Source of the DNA: Bacillus sp. Bos-x628 | GTDB lineage: Bacteria > Bacillota > Bacilli > Bacillales > Bacillaceae | NCBI RefSeq assembly: GCF_040500475.1 | Contig: NZ_CP159358.1 | Coordinates: 558,001 to 622,000 of the forward strand | Direction: 5' to 3' | DNA: 64,000 nucleotides | Shown: positions 45,704 to 55,937 of the stretch, one piece after another | How the letters are laid out: every line of letters begins with the position of its first letter | How positions within the stretch are numbered: position 1 is the first letter of the stretch | Translations under genes and position numbers: made by a program | Notes under the pieces: generated by a model | Databases searched by the model: none | What the model saw: only the letters and a program-made list of their open reading frames with translations | What the model was told of the DNA's origin: nothing

Positions 45704-45720
45704 ATGAAAACGCTTTCTTA
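45704..45720 (+). promoter_or_regulatory. cre site between yngJ and yngI
   Basis: ATGAAAACGCTTTCTTA matches the consensus WTGNAANCGNWNNCAWW at all defined positions but one. It lies in the 45-base gap before yngI, so CcpA could reduce expression of the downstream genes. Confidence 0.6.
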
Positions 45721-45741
45721 AAGTGAAGGAGGGATGAAAAG

Positions 45742-47376
45742 GTGGCGATTCACCCACAAACGATTGGCTCACTATTAAAAGAGAAAAAAGAGCTACATCC
45801 ATCACATGAAGCCATTGTTTATCCAGACCGTTCTTTACGTTATTCATATGAAGCGTTTTATACACATGTGAAGGAAACGGGAAAAGGATTGATGGCACTA
45901 GGGATTCAAAAAGGCGATCATATAGCCATCATGGCGCCAAACGTACCTGAATGGCTCATTTTACAATTTGCTTGCGCTTCCATTGGAGCTGTTCTTGTGA
46001 CAGTGAATACGAATTTCCAGTCACAGGAACTCGCTTATTTACTCAAACACTCTGATAGTAAAATGCTGTTTATAGTAGACGGATATAAAGAAACATCCTA
46101 TGTTAAGATGCTTCAAGAACTTTTGCCAGAACTCCAAACGGCACAAAATGGAGAACTGACATCTGTACAGTTCCCTTTTTTAAAAAACTGCGTGTATATC
46201 GGGAAACACGTACCAAACGGTATGCTTGGCTGGGACAGTATTCAGATTGCAGCCAAAAGAAGCGATGATCAGGCATGGCATAAACGAATGAATCAGCTTA
46301 TGCCAGATGACGTCATCAACATGCAATATACATCAGGCACAACCGGCTACCCAAAAGGGGTGATGCTAAGTCATACAAATATTGTCTGTAATGCAATCCA
46401 AATTGCAGACTGTATGAAGTTAACCGAGGAAGATCGTATGTGCATTCCGGTCCCTTTCTTTCATTGCTTTGGCTCCGTTCTTGGCGTTCTTGCCTGTATA
46501 TCCAAAGGAGCAACAATCATCCCGCTCGAGTCATTCCATCCTGAGCGTGTGTTACAAACCGTTGAAAAAGAGAAGTGCACAGTTCTTCATGGTGTACCAA
46601 CGATGTTCATTGCAGAGCTTGATCATCCAAACTTTCACCAGTATGATCTGTCTACATTACGAACAGGTATCATGGCTGGATCGAACTGCCCTCCCCATGT
46701 GATGAAGGCAGTCATTGAAAAAATGGGTCTACGAGAGATGACAACTGCATATGGTCAAACCGAAAGCTCACCTGTCATTACACAAACGAGAACGGACGAT
46801 TCGTTTGAACGACGGGTTCAGACTGTCGGGCGGGCCCTCCCCCATATTGAAGTGAAAATTGTAACGCCTGGCACATTAAACGAAGTGAAAAGAGGAGAAC
46901 AAGGGGAGCTGTGCACAAGAGGCTATCATGTGATGAAAGGCTACTATAAAAATGAAGAAGCAACAAATGAAGTCATTGATGAAGACGGTTGGCTTCATAC
47001 AGGAGATCTAGCGAAAATGGATCATGACGGATATGTAACGATTACAGGGCGATTAAAAGATATGATCATCAGAGGCGGTGAGAACATTTATCCAAAGGAG
47101 ATTGAGGACGTTCTTTACACTCACCCAGCGATTCTCGATGCACAAGTCGTTGGTATTCCTTGCGAGACATACGGGGAAGAAACAGCGGCGTTTATCCGGC
47201 TAAAAACAAACTGCACAGTCACAATTGACCATTTAACCAGCTATTGTAAGAAAAAAATGGCTCGTTACAAAATACCGAAGTATTTCTTCATTACGGAAGA
47301 TTACCCAATGACAGCTTCAGGGAAAATTCAAAAGTTTCGGCTGAAAGAACAGGCACTTGATTTGATAAAGGAGTGA
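45742..47376 (+). CDS. yngI: Acyl-CoA synthetase YngI (AMP-forming)
   Basis: The 544-residue ANL-family ligase activates a carboxylic acid to its CoA ester. Visible are the ATP-binding loop YTSGTTGYPKG, the A5 motif TAYGQTESSP, the hinge region GRLKDMIIRGGENIYP and the catalytic lysine motif TASGKIQKF near the C terminus. The start is GTG at 45742, 8 bases after AAGGAGGG. In this operon it could activate isovalerate or a medium-chain acid for YngJ. Confidence 0.9.
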   Translation: MAIHPQTIGSLLKEKKELHPSHEAIVYPDRSLRYSYEAFYTHVKETGKGLMALGIQKGDHIAIMAPNVPEWLILQFACASIGAVLVTVNTNFQSQELAYLLKHSDSKMLFIVDGYKETSYVKMLQELLPELQTAQNGELTSVQFPFLKNCVYIGKHVPNGMLGWDSIQIAAKRSDDQAWHKRMNQLMPDDVINMQYTSGTTGYPKGVMLSHTNIVCNAIQIADCMKLTEEDRMCIPVPFFHCFGSVLGVLACISKGATIIPLESFHPERVLQTVEKEKCTVLHGVPTMFIAELDHPNFHQYDLSTLRTGIMAGSNCPPHVMKAVIEKMGLREMTTAYGQTESSPVITQTRTDDSFERRVQTVGRALPHIEVKIVTPGTLNEVKRGEQGELCTRGYHVMKGYYKNEEATNEVIDEDGWLHTGDLAKMDHDGYVTITGRLKDMIIRGGENIYPKEIEDVLYTHPAILDAQVVGIPCETYGEETAAFIRLKTNCTVTIDHLTSYCKKKMARYKIPKYFFITEDYPMTASGKIQKFRLKEQALDLIKE

Positions 47377-47384
47377 AGAAAGCG

Positions 47385-48734
47385 ATGTTTCAACACGTAC
47401 TCATAGCCAATCGAGGCGAAATTGCTCTTAGAATTATCCGAACATGCAAACGACTCGGCATTACAACCGTTGCCGTCTATTCAGATGCAGACAAGAACGC
47501 ACTTCATGTGAAAGCAGCGGATGAAGCGTATCATATCGGGGGTGCGAAAGTTTCAGAAAGCTATTTAAATATGAATGCCATCATAGAAGTAGCGAAAAAA
47601 ACAAAAGCGGATGCCATCCATCCTGGATATGGTCTTTTATCAGAGAACCCAACCTTTGCTGACCTATGCCGCAAAGAAGGGATTACCTTCATCGGACCAT
47701 CTGCACAAGTCATTGCCCAAATGGGAAATAAAATTGAGGCCAGAAAAACAATGGAAAAGGCGGGCATTCCGATTGTGCCAGGCATATCAGCCGCACTGCA
47801 TGATGCTGATGAAGGAGTAAAACAAGCACAGACACTTGGTTATCCTGTCATGCTGAAAGCATCCAGCGGAGGTGGGGGGATTGGCATGCAGCTCGTTCGG
47901 AATGATGATGAGCTTTACCGGGCATTTGAAGGAAACCAAAAGAGAGCGCAAAGCTTTTTCAATGACGGCACATTATATATGGAAAAAGTAATTGAGCATG
48001 CACGGCATGTTGAAATTCAAGTCCTCTTTGATTCCTTTGGCCATGGGGTTCATCTATTTGAACGAGACTGTTCACTTCAGCGAAGACATCAGAAAATCAT
48101 CGAAGAGGCACCAGCCTCCTGTCTTGATGAAACCGTCAGACAGCAAATGGGTCAGATGGCCTTGCAGGCAGCAAAAGCAATTGGCTATGAAAATGCTGGA
48201 ACCATTGAATGTTTAGTAGATGAACAGCAACAATTTTACTTCTTAGAAATGAATACGAGATTGCAAGTCGAACACCCTGTCACTGAAGAAATTACAGGTA
48301 TTGATCTTGTAGAGCAGCAGCTTAGAATGGCTGCATCAGAGCCGCTTTCTTTCACACAGGAAGACATTCATAAAGACGGGCATGCAATAGAAGTCAGAAT
48401 ATACGCTGAAGACCCAGTCACATTTTTCCCATCACCTGGTACGATCACTCAACTTTCTGCACCTTTAGCCACCTATATACGTCATGAGTCAAGCGTAACA
48501 ACCGGCAGTGTCATTACCCCATTTTACGATCCGATGATCGCAAAGATGATTGTCTACGGCGACACGCGAGAACTCACAATAAAACGATTAAAACAGGCTT
48601 TGCAAGCATACGAAATAGAAGGGATCAAAACCAATTTACCACTTTTAAGAGAAATAGCCGGTTCTTCTGCCTTTTTAAAAGGCGGGATCACGACAGATTT
48701 TTTGACAAGAGAAAGGGAGGAAAAACGTTCATGA
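47385..48734 (+). CDS. yngH: Biotin carboxylase subunit YngH of an acyl-CoA carboxylase
   Basis: The 449-residue ATP-grasp enzyme carboxylates biotin. The N-terminal ANRGEIALRIIRTC, the glycine-rich loop ASSGGGGIGM and the catalytic block EMNTRLQVEHPVTEEITG are all present. With YngHB and YngE it should form a methylcrotonyl-CoA or similar carboxylase. The ATG at 47385 matches the expected N terminus. An in-frame GTG at 47373 is part of the AAGGAG region. The stop overlaps the YngHB start (ATGA). Confidence 0.92.
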   Translation: MFQHVLIANRGEIALRIIRTCKRLGITTVAVYSDADKNALHVKAADEAYHIGGAKVSESYLNMNAIIEVAKKTKADAIHPGYGLLSENPTFADLCRKEGITFIGPSAQVIAQMGNKIEARKTMEKAGIPIVPGISAALHDADEGVKQAQTLGYPVMLKASSGGGGIGMQLVRNDDELYRAFEGNQKRAQSFFNDGTLYMEKVIEHARHVEIQVLFDSFGHGVHLFERDCSLQRRHQKIIEEAPASCLDETVRQQMGQMALQAAKAIGYENAGTIECLVDEQQQFYFLEMNTRLQVEHPVTEEITGIDLVEQQLRMAASEPLSFTQEDIHKDGHAIEVRIYAEDPVTFFPSPGTITQLSAPLATYIRHESSVTTGSVITPFYDPMIAKMIVYGDTRELTIKRLKQALQAYEIEGIKTNLPLLREIAGSSAFLKGGITTDFLTREREEKRS

Positions 48735-48946
48735 AAACCGTCACGATTCAAATGGCCGGAAACTTATGGAAGCTTCTTGTCAAACAAGGAGACAAAGTGC
48801 AAAAAGGACAAGAGGTCGCCATCTTAGAATCTATGAAAATGGAAATCCCTATTCTTGCAGAAAATGCAGGCATAATTACGAAAGTGTATAAAAAGGAGGG
48901 TGAATTTGTCGATGAGGGCGAGGTGCTTCTTCAATTAACAGAATAG
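48731..48946 (+). CDS. yngHB: Biotin carrier protein YngHB
   Basis: The 71-residue protein is a stand-alone biotinyl domain with the biotinylation motif ESMKME, the modified lysine being Lys36. It carries carboxybiotin between YngH and YngE. B. subtilis has a similar 73-residue protein (BLAP) that can bind lipoate as well as biotin. Its start overlaps the yngH stop by four bases. GGGAGG lies in the end of yngH. Confidence 0.92.
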   Translation: MKTVTIQMAGNLWKLLVKQGDKVQKGQEVAILESMKMEIPILAENAGIITKVYKKEGEFVDEGEVLLQLTE

Positions 48947-48962
48947 GAGGGAAGACAAAATC

Positions 48963-49868
48963 ATGTTACCAACAAAAGTGCATATCCGAGAGGTAGGCCC
49001 AAGAGATGGTCTGCAAAACGAACCGATTTGGCTTAAAACAAAAGAGAAACAAACCTGGATCAACATGCTCACAGCAGCTCATCTTCCTTATATTGAAGTC
49101 ACATCATTTGTTCATCCTGATTGGGTTCCTGCCTTAAGGGATGCGAAAGAATTGGCTGCATCTCTGAACAAAAAGAACGATATCACCTATGCAGCACTCA
49201 TTCCTAACGAAATAGGCTTAACACATTTTTTCGAAGCAAACCTTGATGAAGGAGCTATGTTTATCTCATCGAGCGAAACACACAACAAAAAAAATATGAA
49301 TCAATCCATTCATGAAACGCTTTCCGTAATCAAACAAATGACAGCTGAGCTAAAAGCAGAAGGGCTAAAAACTCGTGCCTATATTTCCACTGTATTTGGC
49401 TGCCCTTACGAAAAACAAGTATCAATGGATGAGGTACTGCGTTTAACCGATAGGCTGCTTTCCTATGACATCGATGAAATCTCACTTGGAGACACAATTG
49501 GTGAAGCCCATCCGCTCCAAGTAGAAAGGCGATTAGACATTTTGCTTGAACGTTTCCCCGCTGACAAGATTGCCCTTCATTTTCATGATACGAAGGGAAT
49601 GGGGCTTGCCAATGTGTATACAGCATTAAAAGTCGGGATCACCAAATTCGATTCATCTACTGGAGGGCTTGGCGGCTGCCCTTATGCTCCTGGATCTAGC
49701 GGGAATGTTGCAACAGAAGACGTTGTTCATATGCTGAAAAAAATGGGGATTGAAACAAATATCGACTTTCCAGCATTGATCAAGGCGGCAGAATGGATTG
49801 AAATGAAGGTGGACCGCACGTTGCCTAGTCATTGCTTACGTGCTTTTCACTCTCACACTACTTCATAA
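48963..49868 (+). CDS. yngG: HMG-CoA lyase YngG
   Basis: The 301-residue TIM-barrel lyase splits 3-hydroxy-3-methylglutaryl-CoA into acetyl-CoA and acetoacetate. The N-terminal EVGPRDGLQNE, the metal-binding HFHDTKGMG and the cysteine loop GGLGGCPYAPGSSGN typical of HMG-CoA lyases are present. AGGAGGG precedes the ATG. It lies between the biotin carrier and the hydratase, and the next gene begins within a dozen bases of the stop. Confidence 0.92.
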   Translation: MLPTKVHIREVGPRDGLQNEPIWLKTKEKQTWINMLTAAHLPYIEVTSFVHPDWVPALRDAKELAASLNKKNDITYAALIPNEIGLTHFFEANLDEGAMFISSSETHNKKNMNQSIHETLSVIKQMTAELKAEGLKTRAYISTVFGCPYEKQVSMDEVLRLTDRLLSYDIDEISLGDTIGEAHPLQVERRLDILLERFPADKIALHFHDTKGMGLANVYTALKVGITKFDSSTGGLGGCPYAPGSSGNVATEDVVHMLKKMGIETNIDFPALIKAAEWIEMKVDRTLPSHCLRAFHSHTTS

Positions 49869-49880
49869 AGGATGAATGAC

Positions 49881-50663
49881 ATGGAACAAAACGTTCAATT
49901 TTCTAGGCAAGATGAGCAGATTGGCATTATGACCTTAAACAGGCCAGAAAAAGCCAATTCCTTATCAGTAGCGATGCTTCAAGAGATCAATGGCATCATT
50001 CAAGAAGTCAAACACAATCAAAAAATTCGCTGCCTCTTGATCACAGGTGCTGGTGCAAAAGTCTTTTGTGCAGGGGCAGATTTAAAAGAACGGCGAAAGA
50101 TGTCAGAAGAAGAAGCCAAACAAGCAGTCCTCACCATCCAGCAAACTTTTACAGCAATAGAATCCTTGCCCATACCTGTGATTGCCGTAATCAATGGACA
50201 CGCACTTGGCGGAGGTCTTGAGCTTGCCTTGGCTTGTGATCTTCGCATAGCAAGAGCCGAAGCAAGACTCGGTCTGCCAGAAACAGGACTAGCCATCATT
50301 CCAGGTGCTGGCGGAACACAGCGACTTCCGCGCCTGATTGGGATCGGCAAGGCAAAGGAGCTCATTTTCACAGGCGCCTCATTACGAGCTGAAGAGGCCA
50401 TTCAGATCGGTTTGATCGAACACATATCCTCAAAAGATACACTTTTCCAAGATTCTTTAACGCTTGCAAGACAAATCACTAACAATGGGCCTATCGCATT
50501 AAAAGAGGCAAAACGAGCCATTCAATCTGGGCTCGATCACGATATACACACAGGTCTTGCGAAAGAATACGAAGCTTATTTGCGCCTGCTTCATACACAA
50601 GACCGAATCGAGGGTCTTCGAGCTTTTCAAGAAAAACGAATGCCTCATTATACAGGCAAATAG
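49881..50663 (+). CDS. yngF: Enoyl-CoA hydratase YngF (methylglutaconyl-CoA hydratase-type)
   Basis: The 260-residue crotonase-fold protein contains the oxyanion-hole blocks FCAGADLKERRKM and GHALGGGLELALACD and the catalytic region LPETGLAIIPGAGGTQRL. In this operon it should hydrate 3-methylglutaconyl-CoA to HMG-CoA (inference from context). The ATG at 49881 has AAAGGA 8 bases upstream and gives the same length as B. subtilis YngF. The ATG at 49872 lies on that site. Confidence 0.92.
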   Translation: MEQNVQFSRQDEQIGIMTLNRPEKANSLSVAMLQEINGIIQEVKHNQKIRCLLITGAGAKVFCAGADLKERRKMSEEEAKQAVLTIQQTFTAIESLPIPVIAVINGHALGGGLELALACDLRIARAEARLGLPETGLAIIPGAGGTQRLPRLIGIGKAKELIFTGASLRAEEAIQIGLIEHISSKDTLFQDSLTLARQITNNGPIALKEAKRAIQSGLDHDIHTGLAKEYEAYLRLLHTQDRIEGLRAFQEKRMPHYTGK

Positions 50664-50681
50664 CATGAAAGGGGAGTTGAC

Positions 50682-52205
50682 ATGATGGAGGAGCACGAGT
50701 TACGAAAACAGCGCATTTTAAAAGGGGGTGCTGAACAATATCACGAGAAAAACAAAGAAAAAGGAAAATTATTTGTCCGTGATCGTCTCAGTCTGTTACT
50801 AGATGAAGAATCCTTCATTGAAGATGCATTATTTGCAGAGTGCGAAGATGAAAGTCTACCAGCAGATGGTGTTGTGACAGGCACAGGACGCATAAATGGG
50901 CAAACTGTTTGTATCATGGCGAATGATTCTACCGTAAAAGCAGGCTCGTGGGGCGTCAAAACGGTAGAGAAAATCATTAGAATTCAAGAAACAGCGGAAA
51001 AGCTCAACTGCCCGATGCTTTATTTAGTCGATTCAGCTGGTGCAAGAATTACTGATCAAGTGGCTATGTTCCCAGGAAGAAGGGGAGCTGGCCGCATATT
51101 TTATAACCAAGTCAAGCTGTCTGGGCGAATTCCTCAAATCTGTTTACTATTCGGTCCATCAGCGGCCGGTGGCGCTTACATCCCTGCTTTCTGTGACATC
51201 GTCGTGATGGTAGAGGGGAATGCCTCCATGTATTTAGGCTCTCCTCGCATGGCGGAGATGGTCATCGGAGAAAAAGTGTCACTAGAGGAAATGGGCGGCG
51301 CTAGAATGCATTGCAGCATCTCGGGGTGCGGGGATTTATTAGCCAAAACAGAGGAAGAGGCTATTCAAATGGCTCGGGACTATTTAGCCTATATGCCCGC
51401 CAACTATACTGAAAGATCAAAAGTGAAAGCGGCTATCCCCCCAAAACCATCTGAGCTCTCTATCCAAGACCTTATTCCTAAGGGTCAGAACACCCCTTTC
51501 GATATGTATGAGCTCATTGATTTACTTATTGATGAAGGTTCTTTTTTTGAAATCAAGAAGCTGTTTGCCTCGGAGATCATCACCGGCTTTAGTCGCTTCA
51601 ATGGGCAGCCTGTGGGTATTATTGCCAATCAGCCAAGAGTGAAAGGCGGTGTGTTATTTCATGACTCTGCTGATAAAGCCGCCAAGTTTATTCAACTTTG
51701 TGACGCCTTTCATATTCCGCTCTTGTTTCTTGCTGACATTCCGGGTTTTATGATTGGAACAAAAGTTGAGCAAGCAGGCATTATTCGTCATGGAGCGAAA
51801 ATGATTTCCGCTATGTCAGAGGCAACCGTTCCAAAAATTTCCGTCATTATTCGTAAAGCATACGGTGCAGGTTTATATGCGATGGCCGGACCTGCTTTTG
51901 AACCTGATTGCTGCTTGGCACTTCCATCTGCACAAATCGCTGTCATGGGTCCAGAAGCAGCGGTTAATGCTGTCTATGCTAATAAAATAGCAGCACTCCC
52001 TGAAGAGGAGAGAGCCTCATTTATTCAATCCAAACGGAAGGAATACCAAGAAGACATGAATATATACAAACTTGCATCTGAGATGATTGTCGATGGTGTC
52101 ATCCCGTTTGACCAATTAAGGCATGAACTTTGCAGTAGATTACGCGCATATACATCAAAAGACATGACATTTACGAGAAGAAAACATCCGGTATATCCGG
52201 TATAA
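50682..52205 (+). CDS. yngE: Acyl-CoA carboxylase carboxyltransferase subunit YngE
   Basis: The 507-residue carboxyltransferase transfers CO2 from carboxybiotin to an acyl-CoA. It has two crotonase-like halves, the N-terminal one with LYLVDSAGARI and FGPSAAGGAYIPAFCD and the C-terminal one with FLADIPGFMIG and RKAYGAGLYAM. Combined with YngH and YngHB it forms a three-component enzyme, of the methylcrotonyl-CoA type judging by the operon. AAAGGGGAG precedes two adjacent ATG codons. The first is used here. Confidence 0.92.
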   Translation: MMEEHELRKQRILKGGAEQYHEKNKEKGKLFVRDRLSLLLDEESFIEDALFAECEDESLPADGVVTGTGRINGQTVCIMANDSTVKAGSWGVKTVEKIIRIQETAEKLNCPMLYLVDSAGARITDQVAMFPGRRGAGRIFYNQVKLSGRIPQICLLFGPSAAGGAYIPAFCDIVVMVEGNASMYLGSPRMAEMVIGEKVSLEEMGGARMHCSISGCGDLLAKTEEEAIQMARDYLAYMPANYTERSKVKAAIPPKPSELSIQDLIPKGQNTPFDMYELIDLLIDEGSFFEIKKLFASEIITGFSRFNGQPVGIIANQPRVKGGVLFHDSADKAAKFIQLCDAFHIPLLFLADIPGFMIGTKVEQAGIIRHGAKMISAMSEATVPKISVIIRKAYGAGLYAMAGPAFEPDCCLALPSAQIAVMGPEAAVNAVYANKIAALPEEERASFIQSKRKEYQEDMNIYKLASEMIVDGVIPFDQLRHELCSRLRAYTSKDMTFTRRKHPVYPV

Positions 52206-52218
52206 AGGGGGAGTCAAA

Positions 52219-54162
52219 ATGATGAACCTTAGACCGTCTTGGGTACCGGAAGAGAAGATGATGAAAGAAACACGTCTTTATCAGTGGATGCATTCTCTTG
52301 GATTTTCCTCTTATGATGAGTTTTATCAAGCCAGTATCAAGCAGACAGATTGGTTTTGGAAGGAAGCAGAAAAGGCAGTTGGCATACAGTGGGCTACGCC
52401 GTATGAAGCAGCACTTGGAGATCATCAATTCATGTGGCCAAAGTGGTATAAAGGCGGTAAATTAAACATCGTAGAAACTGCCGTGGACAAATGGGCAAGT
52501 GAAGAAGATACAAAGAATCAACCAGCCATTATTTGGGGAAATGAAGCTGGTGAAGAAAGTACATGGTCATTTAACCAACTACAAGAAAAGGTTAATCGTC
52601 TGGCGGCTGGTTTTATAAAGGAGGGGCTTCAAAAAGGGGACGTCGCCATCATCTATATGCCCATGCTTCCTGAGACAGTTGCGGTCATGCTTGCCTTTGC
52701 AAAAATTGGGGTCATTTTTAGTCCAGTATTCTCCGGCTATGGAAGTGAGCCACTTGCCGTGCGCATTCGAGCTTCTGGTGCAACAATTGTTGTCACAGGG
52801 CATGAGATGACAAGACGAGGTAAGACCATTAATATGAGAGAATGTGTGGCTGATGCCATCCAAAAAACACACACTGTTGAGAAAGTCATTGTCCATTCTT
52901 CTTCTGATACTGGCTATACACATGATATTATTTTAAACAATTTGTTAAAAGAACAACCAGTAACTGAAACGGTCTATGTTACAAATGAAGAACCGCTGAT
53001 GATTTTATACACCTCTGGTACAACAGGCACTCCAAAAGGGGCAGTGCATACACATGCAGGCTTTCCAGTGAAAGCCGCCTTTGATGCAGGTCTATGTATG
53101 AATATCAAAAAAGGAGATCGCCTATGTTGGCTTACGGATATGGGCTGGATGATGGGGCCATTTCTTGTGTTTGGCGGACTTGTCAATGGATCGACGATTG
53201 TCCTATATGATGGGGCGCCCGATTATCCACATGAACAACATATTTGGTCATTTATCAACCAACATCAAGTGACCCATTTTGGACTCTCTCCTACATTTGT
53301 ACGTTCTGCCATGCAACATAAAACCGCCAACATTCAACTGCCACATGTCAAAGCCATCATTTCAACCGGTGAACCTTGGAATGAAGCTCCTTGGCAATGG
53401 CTCTTTGAAACAATAGGAAAGAAAAACATCCCGATTTTAAATTACTCAGGCGGGACGGAAGTATCTGGCGGGATCCTAGGGAGCACATTACTGCGTCCAA
53501 TCAAACCGATTCTTTTTAACGCGGCGATCTTAGGAATGGCTGCTGATGTGTATGATGATGCAGGAAACTCTGTCATAAATGAAGTAGGAGAGCTTGTGGT
53601 GAAAAAACCATGGGTCGGAATGACATGTGGTTTCTGGAACGAGCCAGAGCGTTATGAAGAAACGTATTTCAAACGGTTTGATGGGGTTTGGACGCACGGT
53701 GATTGGGTGATGCAAAGTGAGAGCGGAGAATTCCATCTCACAGGCAGATCTGATGATGTCATTAACACGGCGGGGAAACGGGTGGGTCCAGCTGAGATTG
53801 AATCAATTCTTGTCGGTCATCGAGCCGTCCAAGAGGCTGCTGTCATCGGAGTAAAGGATGATGTGAAAGGAGAAGCACTCGTTTGTTTTGTTGTGATCAG
53901 CAAACAATGTCTTGATAAAGCTATATTCGTTCAAGAACTCTCGAAGCATGTTGGAATGCACGCCGGAAAAGCGCTAACACCAAAGGAAATTCATATTATT
54001 TCAGCTTTACCGAAAACAAGAAATGGAAAAATCGTCAGGCGTTTATTAAAAGATGCATACGAGCATAAAGGGTCGCCAGATGTCTCTTCACTTGAAAACC
54101 CAGACGTGTACGAAGACATCGTCGATCAATTGAAAAAGAACATAACAGGATCAATCAAATAA
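52219..54162 (+). CDS. Acetyl-CoA synthetase-like acyl-CoA ligase
   Basis: The 647-residue ANL ligase has an ACS-type N-terminal extension (about residues 45-85, DWFWKEAEKAVGIQW). The ATP loop YTSGTTGTPKGAVHTH, the block NYSGGTEVSGGI, the hinge GRSDDVINTAGKRVGP and a C-terminal catalytic lysine in KTRNGKIVRR follow. It starts 14 bases after yngE with GGGGGAG upstream, so it is the last gene of the operon. B. subtilis has no such gene at this spot as far as I recall. Acetate, propionate or acetoacetate are possible substrates, the last being the end product of the pathway. Confidence 0.88.
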   Translation: MMNLRPSWVPEEKMMKETRLYQWMHSLGFSSYDEFYQASIKQTDWFWKEAEKAVGIQWATPYEAALGDHQFMWPKWYKGGKLNIVETAVDKWASEEDTKNQPAIIWGNEAGEESTWSFNQLQEKVNRLAAGFIKEGLQKGDVAIIYMPMLPETVAVMLAFAKIGVIFSPVFSGYGSEPLAVRIRASGATIVVTGHEMTRRGKTINMRECVADAIQKTHTVEKVIVHSSSDTGYTHDIILNNLLKEQPVTETVYVTNEEPLMILYTSGTTGTPKGAVHTHAGFPVKAAFDAGLCMNIKKGDRLCWLTDMGWMMGPFLVFGGLVNGSTIVLYDGAPDYPHEQHIWSFINQHQVTHFGLSPTFVRSAMQHKTANIQLPHVKAIISTGEPWNEAPWQWLFETIGKKNIPILNYSGGTEVSGGILGSTLLRPIKPILFNAAILGMAADVYDDAGNSVINEVGELVVKKPWVGMTCGFWNEPERYEETYFKRFDGVWTHGDWVMQSESGEFHLTGRSDDVINTAGKRVGPAEIESILVGHRAVQEAAVIGVKDDVKGEALVCFVVISKQCLDKAIFVQELSKHVGMHAGKALTPKEIHIISALPKTRNGKIVRRLLKDAYEHKGSPDVSSLENPDVYEDIVDQLKKNITGSIK

Positions 54163-54186
54163 AGACAGGAATTGCTCCTGTCTTTA
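54160..54186. terminator. Bidirectional terminator between the yng operon and cysI
   Basis: AAAGACAGGA-ATTGC-TCCTGTCTTT is a perfect 10-base stem between converging genes, with modest T content on both sides. Confidence 0.75.
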
Positions 54187-54189
54187 TGA

Positions 54190-55905
54190 TCACAAATGAA
54201 AATTCGTTCCATCCGTTGTTTCTTTTACAATTCCTGCTCGAATGACAAAATCACCAAAATGTTCGTTTTCTTTTCGTTCTTTTGCATAGCGCGGCAGAAG
54301 AGAGCTAAGCTCTTTTAAAATTTCTTCCTCACCCACATTCTCGCGGTAGAGTTTACTTAATCGGCTACCATCAAATGCTCCCCCAAGGTACATATTGTAC
54401 TTGCCAAGCGATTTGCCGATAAAACCAATCTCACCTAAAGCATGCCGGGCACATCCGTTTGGACAGCCAGTCATTCGTATCGTGATTTCTTTATCACTTA
54501 AACCGTTTTCTTCAACGATCTCTTCAATTCGATCAATGAGCCGAGGGAGGTATCGCTCTGCTTCGGCCATCGCTAAACCGCAGGTTGGAAGTGCAACACA
54601 TGCCATGGAGCTTCGGCGCAAAGCAGAATGCTTCTGACCATCTGACAAACCGTATTTTTTGATCAGTTGTTCAATTTGTTTCTTTTTATGGGACGTCACA
54701 TTTCCAATGATTAGATTTTGATTCGCTGTTAGACGGAAGTCACCTGTATGAACTTTGGCAATTTCACGAATGCCTGTCATGAGTGGATAATCATCAAAGT
54801 CTGTGATCCGTCCACCTTCCACAAACATTGTATAATGCCATCTGCCATTGATTCCTTTTACCCAGCCATAGCGGTCACCATTATGATCGAAGTGATAATC
54901 TTTTGCGTCTAAAAGAGCATATCCAAGACGATGTTCAAGCTCTTCTTTCACATGTTGGAGACCGAGACGATCGACGGTGTATTTAAAACGAGCATTCTTC
55001 CGCACTGAACGGTTTCCATAGTCACGCTGGATCATTATCACATTTTTCGCTATATCCACAACCTGCTCAGGTATGCAAAAGCCGATGACTTTCGCAAGCT
55101 GTGGATAGGTCGTTGTGTCACCGTGCGTCATGCCCATGCCGCCGCCAATCGCTACATTAAAGCCGACCAATTGATCATTTTCTAAAATGGCAATGAAACC
55201 CAGATCTTGCGAGAAGACATCAATGTCATTGGCAGGAGGGACCGCAACACCAATCTTGAATTTCCTCGGTAAATAGAGCGGTCCATACATTGGTTCGACT
55301 TCTGTATCTGGTGTTGCAGCTACTTTTTCTTCATCGAGCCAAATCTCGTGATACGCTCTTGTCTTTGGAAGCAAATCATCACTCAGCTTTTTTGAAAGCT
55401 CATACACTTCCTGGTGCACCTCTGATTGATAAGGATTGGATGTACACATGACATTCCGGTTCACATCCCCGCAAGCAGCAATTGTATCAAGCATCGTGGA
55501 ATGAATCTCTTGAATTGTTTTTTTCATATTCCACTTTAAAATACCATGAAGCTGAAAGGTTTCACGAGTTGTCAATTTTAGTGTGCCATTGCCGTATTTC
55601 TGAGCAAGTTCATCCATTACTAGCCACTGCTTCGGTGAGGCAATTCCGCCTGGCAATCGAACGCGCAGCATAAACTGGTAAGCTGGCTCAAGTTTTTGTT
55701 TTTGACGTTCGTTGCGCAGGTCACGATCATCCTGCAAGTAGCTGCCATGATGCTTCATAAGCCGATTATCATCATCAGGAATCCCCGCTGAAATCGGGTC
55801 GAGCATCACTTCTTTTAACGTTCCTCGTAAATAGTTACTTTTTGCTTTAATTTCTTCTACATCGCTCGGAGGTCCATCCGGCGCTGTTAATGCGGTCTTG
55901 ACCAT
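54190..55905 (-). CDS. cysI: Sulfite reductase haemoprotein subunit CysI
   Basis: The 571-residue subunit reduces sulfite to sulfide using sirohaem coupled to a 4Fe-4S cluster. The cluster cysteines are in [17 protein letters not shown] and [17 protein letters not shown]. The duplicated sulfite reductase domains and the N-terminal ferrodoxin-like region are complete. The ATG at 55905 follows AAAGGAG and gives the same length as the B. subtilis protein. The longer frame up to 55941 runs back into cysJ and is rejected. It lies 32 bases after the cysJ stop. Confidence 0.95.
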   Translation of the reverse strand: MVKTALTAPDGPPSDVEEIKAKSNYLRGTLKEVMLDPISAGIPDDDNRLMKHHGSYLQDDRDLRNERQKQKLEPAYQFMLRVRLPGGIASPKQWLVMDELAQKYGNGTLKLTTRETFQLHGILKWNMKKTIQEIHSTMLDTIAACGDVNRNVMCTSNPYQSEVHQEVYELSKKLSDDLLPKTRAYHEIWLDEEKVAATPDTEVEPMYGPLYLPRKFKIGVAVPPANDIDVFSQDLGFIAILENDQLVGFNVAIGGGMGMTHGDTTTYPQLAKVIGFCIPEQVVDIAKNVIMIQRDYGNRSVRKNARFKYTVDRLGLQHVKEELEHRLGYALLDAKDYHFDHNGDRYGWVKGINGRWHYTMFVEGGRITDFDDYPLMTGIREIAKVHTGDFRLTANQNLIIGNVTSHKKKQIEQLIKKYGLSDGQKHSALRRSSMACVALPTCGLAMAEAERYLPRLIDRIEEIVEENGLSDKEITIRMTGCPNGCARHALGEIGFIGKSLGKYNMYLGGAFDGSRLSKLYRENVGEEEILKELSSLLPRYAKERKENEHFGDFVIRAGIVKETTDGTNFHL

Positions 55906-55937
55906 GTGGTAAAAACTCCTTTCTTTCAAGCATTCAA

